Source: Mangifera indica (lineage: Eukaryota > Streptophyta > Magnoliopsida > Sapindales > Anacardiaceae). From it: a stretch of DNA of 64,000 nucleotides. Below the pieces are notes generated by a model, which saw only the letters and a list, made by a program, of their open reading frames with translations, was not told the DNA's origin and ran no database searches. The position numbers and the translations under genes are program-made. How positions within the stretch are numbered: position 1 is the first letter of the stretch; each line of letters opens with the position of its first letter. Below are positions 45,707-55,300 of this stretch, one piece after another. Location of the stretch: positions 6,386,001-6,450,000 of the forward strand of contig NC_058146.1 in NCBI RefSeq assembly GCF_011075055.1. Direction: 5' to 3'.

Positions 45707-48334
45707 ATGAGTTCTACAAAATTGTTCACTATTAAATTTGAAGCTTGTGGCATACCATCTGAAATAAGAAATATTGATCCAGAAGAGTATAGCTTAATTG
45801 TGTTCATCAAGGATGTGAAGCAATGTATTACAAATGAAAATGAGGAGGTGCAACTTTATCCGGGTGAGCAGATAAAAGTTGAAGCAAGATCAGCTAATGG
45901 AGAGGATAATTACATCATTGCCAGTGATGAGGACATGATGTTTGTCTTTGAAGAGTATAGAAAAGTAGGTCAGCAAATTATTCAGATGTACGTTGAATTT
46001 ATTCCAGTACAGAGCAGATCTCCTCGGCCTCTACTACCTCCACACAGTCAACCCAACACCCAACCAACAGAACCTAACTCACCCAACACCCAACCAACAG
46101 AGCCTAACTCACCCAACACTCTTAACAGCACCTGTACCAACAAGTTTGTCTAAAAGTTCTGATGAGAGAGAAGAATTTACCCAGCATGATGATGACTTTC
46201 ATTGGAGTGATGCATCACATGAAGATGAGACTGTTAGTCACGCCGAAGTTGAAATCAGGTCTGAATCTGTTGAGGATGATGATGAGACACGAGGACTTAA
46301 TTATGAATCTGACAATGGTGATAGGGAAAGTGAGGAGGGAGAAGATGATGGTGCTACCAGATTAGCTAGACATATGAAGGGAAAAGCTTTTAAGAAAGGT
46401 GCAGATGGGAAGATTTATTTTGAGGTTGGACATGTTTTCGATAGTGTTGAACATTTCAGGGGTGTGCTCAAAGATTACATTGTTGATCGTGGGTTTGCTA
46501 TAAAAAAGATTTACAATGAGAAGAGAAGAATAAAAGTTGTGTGTAGATCAGAAGGCTGCCCATTCCATCTCTATGCAGCTCTGATGGTAGATGGTCAATC
46601 CTACCAAATACGTCAGTACGAGCATACGCACACATGCCTCAGGGTTCATGATAACCCAACTGCGAGTGCATCATGGGTAGCTGAGAAATTTGGCAGGTTT
46701 ATAAGGTCACAAGAAGGGAGTAGCATTAAGCCTCTAGCTGCTCAGTTGGAGCAGGAGCATTTTTTACAGATAAATCATAGAAAATTGTATAGGGCTAAGA
46801 AAATTGCCACTGGTTTGTCAGCAAAGGAGCATGCAGAGTCGTATAACTGGCTGTTTAAATATTGTCATATTGTGTTGATGACCAATGCAGGATCAAAAGC
46901 TGCCCTAAAGGTAATTAGGGAAGAAATTCCCTCGACACCGTGCTTTCATCGCTTTTTTCTAAGTTTTGCTGCACAGAAGAAAGGCTTTTTAGAGGGTTGT
47001 CATCGTTTTATAGGGGTTGATGGATGCCATCTGAAGGGGCATTTTGGGGGAGTCCTACTGTCTGCTGTAGCGATTGATGCGAACAGTGGGATATTTCTAT
47101 TGGCAATCTGTGTTTGTGAAGTAGAAAACAATGATAGTTAGAGTTATTTCCTGGGGATGTTGAAAGAATTCATGGGTGATGTCTTGCCTATCACTTTCAT
47201 GAGTGATAGGCAAAAAGGAATAATACATGCCTTGCAAACTCAGTGGCCTAATGCAAAGAGTAGATTTTGTGCAAGACATGTATATGCGAATTTCAGGAAA
47301 ACTTTTCCTGGGGTACATCTTCGAAATCTGTTTTGGGCTATTTCTAGAACATCAAATAAAGTGGATTTTCATGAGGCATTAAATAAAATGAAGGCAGTGG
47401 ATGAAATTGCTTACAAGTGGGTAATTGACAATGAGCCAGATCAATGGTCTAGATTTGGCTTTGACACTGAAGCCAAATCTGACCATATGATAAATAATAT
47501 GTCTGAAACATTTAATAGTTGGCTTGGAGAATATCGGGAGCTGTCTATTCTCAGTTTGTTGGAGTTGTATCGAAGAAGAATAATGAAGAGACTTCATAGT
47601 AGGCTGAAGGCAGGTACTGAATGGGTCACTCCATTGCCCCCACTTGTTGTTAAAAAATTGAACAAAAGTATTGAGATAGCTCGAAATGTCTCTATTTCAT
47701 ATGCTGGACTGCAAGAGTTCGAGGTGATTGATATGAATGGTATTCCAAGCAGAACATACACCTTGAATTTGGACAAAAGAATCTGTGATTGTGGGATGTG
47801 GTAGCTGTCTGGGATTCCCTGCCAACATGCAATCTGCTCAATATTGCACATGAACTTCCCTAGCATTGATAAGTTTGTAGATGACAGGTTACAAATTTCA
47901 GCATATATGAGAACGTATGCTGAAATTATTCATCCTATTCCAGACAAGAGAACCTGGCCAGAGGATTGTGAAGATAAGCTGCAACCACCTGTTAGGCATG
48001 GCAAAGCTGGCAGGCCCAAAAAGGCTAGGAGGAAAAACCCCACTGAAGAGAGAAAGAGAAAACCTGTGTCTACACTTAGGTGTAGTCACTGCCATGAATT
48101 GGGACACAACAAAAGGTCCTGCCAATACAATCCAAACAATGCAGGAAGACCCAAAAAAAAGGTATTGCTTCTGTTTATATGTTAGCATTCTGTTTGCTAC
48201 TGTTTTATTAAACCTACTCATTTTTTTTCCCCTTATATCAGAGAAGAACAATCCCAACCATGGAAAGCCAGTCAACTAAAAGTCAGTTTGGTTCATCTTC
48301 TTCCTCACAGCATCCAGAGTCACAGATGCAATGA
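45707..48334 (+). pseudogene. MULE transposase gene (PB1 - MuDR - MULE - SWIM - CCHC), broken by a frameshift and two stops
   Basis: The start ATG at 45707 follows TTTTGTTAG, a likely acceptor of a 5' UTR intron. Residues 1-100 form a PB1-like domain (KLFTIKFEACG, IKVEARSANGEDNYIIASDE). A frameshift in the repeated NTQPTEPNSP stretch (about 46030-46153) moves the reading to a second frame carrying an acidic linker, the MuDR DNA-binding domain (CRSEGCPFHLYA, HTHTC) and the MULE transposase core (FIGVDGCHLKG). In-frame TAG stops lie at 47139-47141, after ENNDS, and at 47802-47804, after CDCGMW, inside the SWIM zinc finger (CDCGMW, then LSGIPCQHAICSI). A zinc knuckle CSHCHELGHNKRSC follows. An 80-bp GT-AG intron (48162-48241) joins a last exon ending QMQ and TGA at 48334. 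PB1-containing MULE transposases are known in plants, including the domesticated MUSTANG group. Three lesions make this copy inactive. Confidence 0.9.
48162..48241 (+). other. Predicted intron in the MULE transposase gene
   Basis: GTATTGCTTC donor and a TTTTTTTTCCCCTTATATCAG-type acceptor. Splicing joins NAGRPKK to RRTIPTMES in frame, giving a Ser/Gln-rich C-terminus. Reading through instead ends after a few codons. Predicted only. Confidence 0.6.
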
Positions 48335-48536
48335 AACTGGGGATTTCCCTTAATTTCTTTTTTGGATAATTGCTCAGTTGAAAATTTTGTGCATGTAAAT
48401 TTTTTTTATAGCTCAGTGAAATGTTCTCTGCATGTAAATTCTTTGGATAGCTCAGTGAAATGTTTACTAAAGTATTCTGTGTATTCTGTGTTTGAGAGTG
48501 TTAATTTATGAATTAGTGCTTATGAGGAGTATTCTG

Positions 48537-48760
48537 TGTGTTGACAGTGTTGATATGAAGAGTATTTTGTGTTGACAGTGTTGAGAGTGTTAATTTATGA
48601 ATTAGTGCTTATGAGTATTCTGTGTTGACAGTGTTGATATGGGGAGTTTTTGGGTTGACAGTGTTGATATGGGGAGTTTCTGGGTTGATAGTGTTGATAT
48701 GAGGAGTATTCTGTGTTGACAGTGTTGATATGAGGAGTTTCTGGGTTGACAGTGTTGATT
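48537..48760. repeat. 30-31-bp minisatellite, about seven units
   Basis: Units of the type GTTGACAGTGTTGATATG then (A/G)GGAGTTTCTGG, interrupted once by a duplicated TTAATTTATGAATTAGTGC segment. It lies in the MULE 3' subterminal region. Confidence 0.8.
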
Positions 48761-49030
48761 TATGAATCAAAATGGTCTGTTATTGCATGCATTCCAGTAC
48801 ACAGCTATTTGGATTTATGAATCAAAATGGTCTGTTATTACATGCATTCCAGTACACAGCTATTTGCATTTTCAGGTTTCCAAGCAGGCCAGTATTAAGC
48901 AATGTATTACACAACTCTTTGAAGTATATTTATGAATCAAAATGGTTTGCATTTTCAGGTTTCCAATAAGGCCAGTATTAAGCAATGTATTACACAACTC
49001 TTTGCATTTCATCACTTTCATAATCAAAGG
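48759..49030. repeat. Two nested tandem duplications (53 bp x2, 83 bp x2)
   Basis: The 53-bp unit (GATTTATGAATCAAAATGG, then GCATTCCAGTACACAGC) starts at 48759 and 48812. The 83-bp unit (GCATTTTCAGGTTTCCAA, then CAGTATTAAGCAATGTATTA) starts at 48866 and 48949. Both are MULE subterminal DNA. Confidence 0.85.
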
Positions 49031-49256
49031 CAGTTCCAAGCGAAAATCTGTAATTCAAACCCAAATGATGCATTGTTTTCAGGCCATAGAAGTTGCTGGT
49101 TAAATTATGGAATATGAAAAATTGGTTAATTAATTAAAAGGTCATTTTGGTCTTTTTATTTAAAGGTTTTTAGGTCATTTTAATGAAAAGGGTAATTATG
49201 TCATTTGGCATGCAGGACATTTTTGTCATTTCAATTGAAAAGGGTAAAACAGTCAT

Positions 49257-49382
49257 TTACCCTTTTCTCTGGCGGAATCTGTTAAAGTTAACCACTGATT
49301 GGTGGGTTTTTGGTGTTTTCATAGTTAACGAGTGGATATTTGAGAAAACATCAAACCTTGGGTGGGAAATAGTCATTTGGCC
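49257..49382. repeat. MULE right terminal inverted repeat
   Basis: The inverse of 41990-42115; it ends CCCAAGGTTTGATG in inverted sense and finishes TCATTTGGCC at 49382. Confidence 0.9.
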
Positions 49383-49391
49383 TTTAAATAA
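49383..49391. repeat. Right 9-bp target site duplication of the MULE
   Basis: TTTAAATAA, identical to 41981-41989; unit B sequence resumes with TCACGACTAGACC. Confidence 0.95.
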
Positions 49392-50009
49392 TCACGACTA
49401 GACCTAGTAAATTGGTACGTCGACCAAAAACAACCCTTACGTCCATTCCCACTCACTCTTCCACCTTTACGTCCATTCAAGGGAGACTCTTGACTCTCAT
49501 ACACTCAAGCTAGGACACCAATGGAAAATATTGTTAAAAAATATAAAATAAAGGTGAAGTTATTGATCCCCTTGTAGTCAAATTAGGTTTAAAAAAAAAA
49601 AAAAATCTTTTCAATTAGTAGGTAATAGATACTACAATGTTTAATTTTTTAAATAAAATTAAAAAATAATTTAAATGTATTTTGACATTTAAAACCGGAT
49701 AAAATAATAAAATTATTAGAGAAAGTCCAAAAGTTCTAGGTTTCACTACTAAATATAAATAATTTTTTCCTTACTAAAATATTTAAGTAGGTATTAGCTA
49801 GCCTCTTAGTTCTTGAAATTTTATGAGCAGCAAATAATGAAGGCGAAATGGGCACTAAAATAGTCCATATTAGGGCTTTGTTACATGAAGAAAACATAAA
49901 ATACAAAGCCATGGTTGGTATTAATATTAATAATTGTTTTTTCGTTTAATGAATAGTGAAATTATATCTTAATATTATTTTTGCAATAATTTTGATTATA
50001 TTTTTCTTA

Positions 50010-50053
<44 letters not shown>

Positions 50054-51142
50054 TGGTGAAGTTATATCTTAATATTATTTTATAACTTTGATTACATTTA
50101 TACATATATATGCCTTTAAAATATAAAGTCATGGTTGAAATTAATATTAGTAAATGTTATTTTCTTTGACGATTATTGCAGTTATAGCTTAACATTATTT
50201 TTTAGGCATGGTTGGTATTTGTACTAAATGTTATTTTTCCTCAAGAAACATAAATTAATAAAATGAAAACAGATTAGATTTGTGAGGCCAATTATTAGAC
50301 TAGAAGTTTGTTTTATCTAATATAATTAGTTCGGTAAAAAAGAAAAAAACGATTTAGCTCGAGTGAGATTATTTCTTATAAAAAAAAAAAAGGGCTAGAC
50401 ACTAGTGAATTTGTTTTCTTAAGAGAGATAACAAATTAAGGCTCCCAATTAATTTACAATAAAATTATGTATGTAAATAATATATATAACTTTGTATATA
50501 ATCTATAATTAAATATTATTTTATTTCTAATTTAAAACTATTTAATCTAATTCTCGTTTAATTACAAACTATTCAAAAGCAGGTTAAAATGCAAAATTCA
50601 AAATCAGGTTACAATATAATTTTTTTTATCATATTGTAAATAAAACTTAACATAATTAACACATATTAGACAAAAATTTAAGAATCTGGGCTACTTTAAA
50701 AGGAAGGATATGAAATATATTTTTGGATGTTTAAAGATAGATATATCAATTTTAGCCGCATTTCTTGGATAAGCTTTTTACTCTCTTTATTGGAAAAAAA
50801 GAATTGATAAATAAATTTGAAGAGTAAATCGAAATAAAGAATACTGAAGATACAAGCAAATCATGGAACCAAAAAATTTTGGGTAAAATCTTTAATATTA
50901 TTTATTTCATATAAAAACAAATAGATTATCGAAACCTTGGACGTAACGGATGAAGCAAAAATTTATTATTCAAGCTCTCTCAAATAGTATCACAATATAG
51001 ATTTAAAGCCGAAATTTAAGTTCCACAATCATATAATATAAATCCATATACAATTAATCAAAATCTTAATGTAAATTAACACAAAAAGTAAACTTATAAC
51101 AATATAAACAATTATAAAATTTATGTAGTTTTCACCTTAATT
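49392..51142. other. Non-coding right end of unit B and downstream spacer
   Basis: 49392-50653 is collinear with 30773-32128 of unit A. It has a (TA)n tract at 50011-50047 that is much shorter in unit A (about 31422-31438). From 50654 similarity stops and unique AT-rich DNA leads to the third U-box gene. No gene is seen. Confidence 0.6.
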
Positions 51143-52366
51143 TTATATGATGAACTCTGATATAAGAGAGCTATTGACACAAGGCGAATCCTTCCATTCT
51201 TCATAATGTGACTTCAAAATTTCTCTGGCTTTATTCTTCAGATAAACTGCAGAATCAGCTAGAAGAACTTTACAAAGCTTCATCACAGCTCCAACTTTCA
51301 ACATTTCTTGAAGAACCGAATTGTTCCCACCTGAGAATTTAGTTATCAATGACAAAATCAAAATGCCTCGATCGTCGCTCGCCGGAGAAACCCTCAAGAT
51401 CCTCTTCGTCACCACCGCAACGCCGCCTTTGTGATTGAGAAACTGTTCTCGTCCATCGGCACAGCAGCATAAATGATACAATATGCCTAAAACAAGCTCA
51501 GTGATTCGTCTTTCAGGAGCGGATAACTCAAGCTCAATGAGCTCAAAAACGGCGCCGGATTGCACCATCAAGACCCTATTTCTTCCCCACGGACAAGCGT
51601 CTAATAACACATGTAAAGCGGCATTGATTCCTTGTTTATTTATCCCAACTCGAAGAACCGAAATAATCTTCTGAAACAACCCCGGTTTTAGCCTCTCTAA
51701 AATAGTGGAACTAGCAGTTGAAACGATGCTTTTCAATACGATCATTGCATGAGATTTGACTGCAAAATCATTCTCCATTTCTTGCCCTAGAACCCACGTG
51801 AGAGCTTCAATGATTTTCTCGATTTCAACCTGAACAAGCTTCGTTTCACCCGAAGGAACTCCAAAAAAATGAAGAATACTTAAGGCTTCTTCTAAACCAG
51901 CCAGTGATTTTCTTTCAAAACATGTTACTAAAAACTCTAAAATGGCTTTGGGCAATCCAACTTCAGTCATATACTTTCTGTTTCTTTCATTCTCCGCCGC
52001 CAGAACTTCTAGTTTCCTTAACGTTTGAATTTGATCAAGCTGAGGCCGCCAGAGATCCTTGATGAGTTTGATGATGTGGAACTTGTTGAGGGGCGTCTTC
52101 GGAGTGGGCACTCGGTCGACGCCGAAAGCAGCATTTTCAATGCACCAAGCTTGAATCAAACGACGGAGAGTGTGATTGGGCGTCAAATCGGAATCTGGCG
52201 GCAAGGGTTGTTGGGTGACGGGACAAGTGCTGTTTTTGCCTTTGAAAAGCCAATGTTCGATGCTCTCACGGTCGTAGGTGATGCCAGTGATGGCTGTGAC
52301 GGGATCCTTCATAATTTGGAGAGAAATAGGGCAAGTGAAATACTCAGGCACCTCGATATCTTCCAT
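51143..52366 (-). CDS. Plant U-box ARM E3 ubiquitin ligase, third and diverged cluster member
   Basis: Single-exon gene of 407 residues, start ATG at 52364-52366. The U-box (5-80) shows FTCPISLQIMKDPV, TGITYDRES, CPVTQQ and LTPNHTLRRLIQAWC. Armadillo-type repeats fill about 95-395 (EEALSILHFFGVPS, LLDACPWGRNRVLMVQSGAV, ILYHLCCCADGREQFL). The C-terminal block NKAREILKSHYEEWKDSPC parallels DKAREILKMHARAWKNSPC in copies A and B. It is clearly homologous to A and B but much more diverged, and its flanks are unrelated, so it comes from an older duplication. PUB22/23/24-type function as a cytosolic E3 ligase in immune or stress signalling is inferred. I did not see a convincing TATA box in the first 150 bp upstream; a TTGACC W-box core lies near 52573. 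Confidence 0.93.
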   Translation of the reverse strand: MEDIEVPEYFTCPISLQIMKDPVTAITGITYDRESIEHWLFKGKNSTCPVTQQPLPPDSDLTPNHTLRRLIQAWCIENAAFGVDRVPTPKTPLNKFHIIKLIKDLWRPQLDQIQTLRKLEVLAAENERNRKYMTEVGLPKAILEFLVTCFERKSLAGLEEALSILHFFGVPSGETKLVQVEIEKIIEALTWVLGQEMENDFAVKSHAMIVLKSIVSTASSTILERLKPGLFQKIISVLRVGINKQGINAALHVLLDACPWGRNRVLMVQSGAVFELIELELSAPERRITELVLGILYHLCCCADGREQFLNHKGGVAVVTKRILRVSPASDDRGILILSLITKFSGGNNSVLQEMLKVGAVMKLCKVLLADSAVYLKNKAREILKSHYEEWKDSPCVNSSLISEFII

Positions 52367-52369
52367 TGA

Positions 52370-55300
52370 AACTCAACGAAGATGAAATCACAAAGAGGGT
52401 TGTTAAGAATTATTTTGATTAATGATGGTGATGATGAATTTGAGTGTGGAAATGTGAAGGATTTGAAAGAGTGAGAATGGTAAGAGAATTCGGCTAATTT
52501 TATTGACAAATTTGACGGAGAAAAGCAGTTGTGGACTCTGTGTCATAATAAATCCATTTGAATGGAGCCTTCGGTGGTCAAACAAAGGGTTTAACTATTT
52601 TCTCCTCAAAGTCCGACGAAAGTAAAACACACCTAAGTATTTTAAAAATTAACAAATATGCCTGATGAAGACCATTGTATATTCGATTAAAATAAAATGC
52701 TAAAATTGAATAAAATAAAATAAGAAAGTGAAGAATATTTAAGTAAATTTTTAAATTGTTTGTATTAGTTTTAATTTTAATTGATTAAAATAAAAAATAT
52801 AAATATATACAGTTGAAAATATTATGTAATAAAACAAAAAGTTTTGTAGTATTTTTGTTGTAAATTAATCATTCGTTGGATACATTTGTTACTTTTCAAA
52901 ATCTTTGGGAGTAGGAAGATTTTCTAAAACCTTGAGGTGGACATTGTAATCAACCATCAAAAGAATTAGATAAGCTTCGTGGATATGATTTGGCCACATC
53001 CAAATCCAACGTAACCGCCGGTTTCTTTATGGCACTTTTATTTAACAATAAAACTATGCATACTATTTTTGGTACATAATTTATGTACACAGATGAGATA
53101 TTATTATATGATTGAATATTTCTTTAACATATAATAACACATATTTTAAAATTACTTAATTATATGATAACACATCACTGTGTATATAAATTATGTACAA
53201 AAAATAAATACACATAACATTACTCTTTTTTTAATTTTGTACTCCTTCAAGTTCTATGAATTAATAATTAAATATTATTCACAAAACCTCTTTTTATACT
53301 TTTAACCACCACATAATGATTAAAAAAAGTGTCAAGAAATCAGGATCTCTTTTTAAAGAATTTCAATTAAAATCTTTAAGATTTTGGTTAATAATATTAA
53401 AATATTTTTTAATTTTTACATTTTTATTCATGCATGTCAATCGGAGAGACATTTAATATTTCTAATATAATTTTATCAACTTAAAAAACAGTTTTAACCG
53501 TGGGTGTTGTTGAATTTTTTGAAAGCAAAAGGGATACATTAAAAATATTGACTGAAAAATCACAGGATTTACATGAAATATTCACCTTTAAGTAAAACTC
53601 TATCTTCAAGACTCATCACAGATTTCGTGATCTATTGGATATATAATTCTATTTTGAAATTTAATTGCTATCAGAATAATATTGAAGTGTTGGCAAATAT
53701 AATTTAATTTTTAATCTGATATGAAATTTGAAGTGTTGGCAAATGGCCAAATCGGGTTCTTGAGATTAACTAACATTTTTTAGATTAAGAGTCTATTGAT
53801 ATTAATTTAAGAGCAATATTATATATACCTATTTGTATATACATAAATTTATGTATAGACATTTGTCATCTTAATATATGCCTTGTGAACAGGTTGCCCT
53901 AAGATAACTAACAACCAATGAGAAAAATTAAAAAAAAAAAAACTAATTATTGCAATAAGATCATCATATTACTTCAAAATACTTGCACTCTGTTGGTTCA
54001 TTTTATGTCAAGGGAGATTATCAGTGTTTTATTTAACAAAATATAAATTTTAAAAGAAGTAAGATTTATACCTATTTCATGGAATTTTGTAAAAATTTAA
54101 TTTCATTCACACTTTTGAACATACTTATCCCTAAAGCTAGACCAATAATAATAATAATAATAATAAGGAAATTCGTCCTGATATTTAAGACCGATCTTTT
54201 TCAATCGAGCAACGAGCGTGTTGCATGCAAGTGCGAATGGTCAAAAAATCAAAAGCGACACGCTCGATGCACGTTATGCAGTCAAAAAGTCAGAGTCAAC
54301 GCTAGGTTTACTTGAGTAAACTCTATGCCATGGTAATAATCAATACTTCTTTGTCAATCTCCAATCTGTATTTTAAATATTAAAATTTTTCCCTCAGCAA
54401 TTTAATAAATGTTAATATAATCGATCTCATTTTAATATAGTCACAGTTTTAAAAGCCCAAATGCCGGCTCTAATAATCTTTTTTTTTTTTTTTAATATTT
54501 GTTACAATTATGGGGTATATCTCAGTACTCGTGTTGTTGCTTCACAGTTCATTGCTCCTTTTGACAACCTATAGCAGCCATCTTCTCATATCCACCATTC
54601 CCATTTATTCAAATTTTAATCCTACCTACAAGGTTCCATACTTAGCAGGTTTTATTCATTTTTCTTTAAAAATTACAAAGTTTTACGTATAACATATACA
54701 TTTGAATATGATTGATCATATTACGGGTATTAATACAAAAATGAGTCTAAAGAAGATAACCCTTGAAAAAATGGATAGATAATTTGGTGTAATTTACGGG
54801 TATATATTATATGGACATAATCATTAAATTGTCCCATTAAAAGGATTTCATATGAGTGATTGTTTTAATTTTTATGAAATATGTCTGTTTAAGAAAAAAT
54901 AGTACTTGTGATTATTTGATTTGAAGTCACTTGAGTGTTTTGTACGTTGATTGATATTATTTGACGTCAATCCACTGTAGTCCTTGAGAAGAGATCATCA
55001 AAATCTTGTTGACTAACATATTGAGATATCTACGAATGCTATGATGAATTAACAAAGGATTTATTATTTTTCGAGCATGAAATCTAATATTTGATAGGTC
55101 AACTGATAAACTTTAATGACCATTTAAATTTGTGTTCATAATAAGATTGAGTTGTTGCTCATACCATACCGTTTTGTCATAGATATAGACATTAATTCAT
55201 GCATATCGAGAGTCCGTTGAGGTAGTATAACACTCCCTTCAGAAATACTAACCTCCAGAGGGAGATATCACTTATTAGACCATTTGAGTATGCTTACAAG

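Larger units (their letters stand above)
41990..49382 (+). mobile_element. Full-length MuDR/Mutator-like element (MULE), 7,393 bp
   Basis: Both ends are defined exactly by a perfect 9-bp duplication and by the empty site in unit A. Terminal inverted repeats are about 126 bp (41990-42115 and 49257-49382), both starting GGCCAAA(C/T)GACTATTTCCCA with few differences. In order it holds a non-coding leader with short repeats (42116-43596), two internal copies of the terminal sequence (43597 and 44754), a 307-bp-period repeat array (43684-45640), a degenerate transposase gene (45707-48334), and minisatellites (48537-49030). TIR preservation and the perfect duplication indicate recent insertion, yet the transposase is broken, so it was probably mobilised in trans. 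Confidence 0.95.
32129..50653. repeat. Tandem segmental duplication, unit B (about 18.5 kb including a 7.4-kb MULE)
   Basis: Collinear with unit A from TGAGAATAAGTCTT (32129) to AAACTTAACAT (50653). Without the MULE and its duplicated 9 bp it is about 11.1 kb. The roughly 2.7-kb difference from unit A is almost exactly the hAT-like insertion plus the extra A1/minisatellite segment. Unit B also lacks about 130 bp near 38675 that both A1 and A2 have. Confidence 0.9.

Noticed and set aside
54510..54692. 60-codon frame with hydrophobic N-terminus, possible small secreted peptide
   Set aside because: A signal-peptide-like start and a possible AAG/GT donor are visible, but no downstream exon, promoter or conserved motif could be found.
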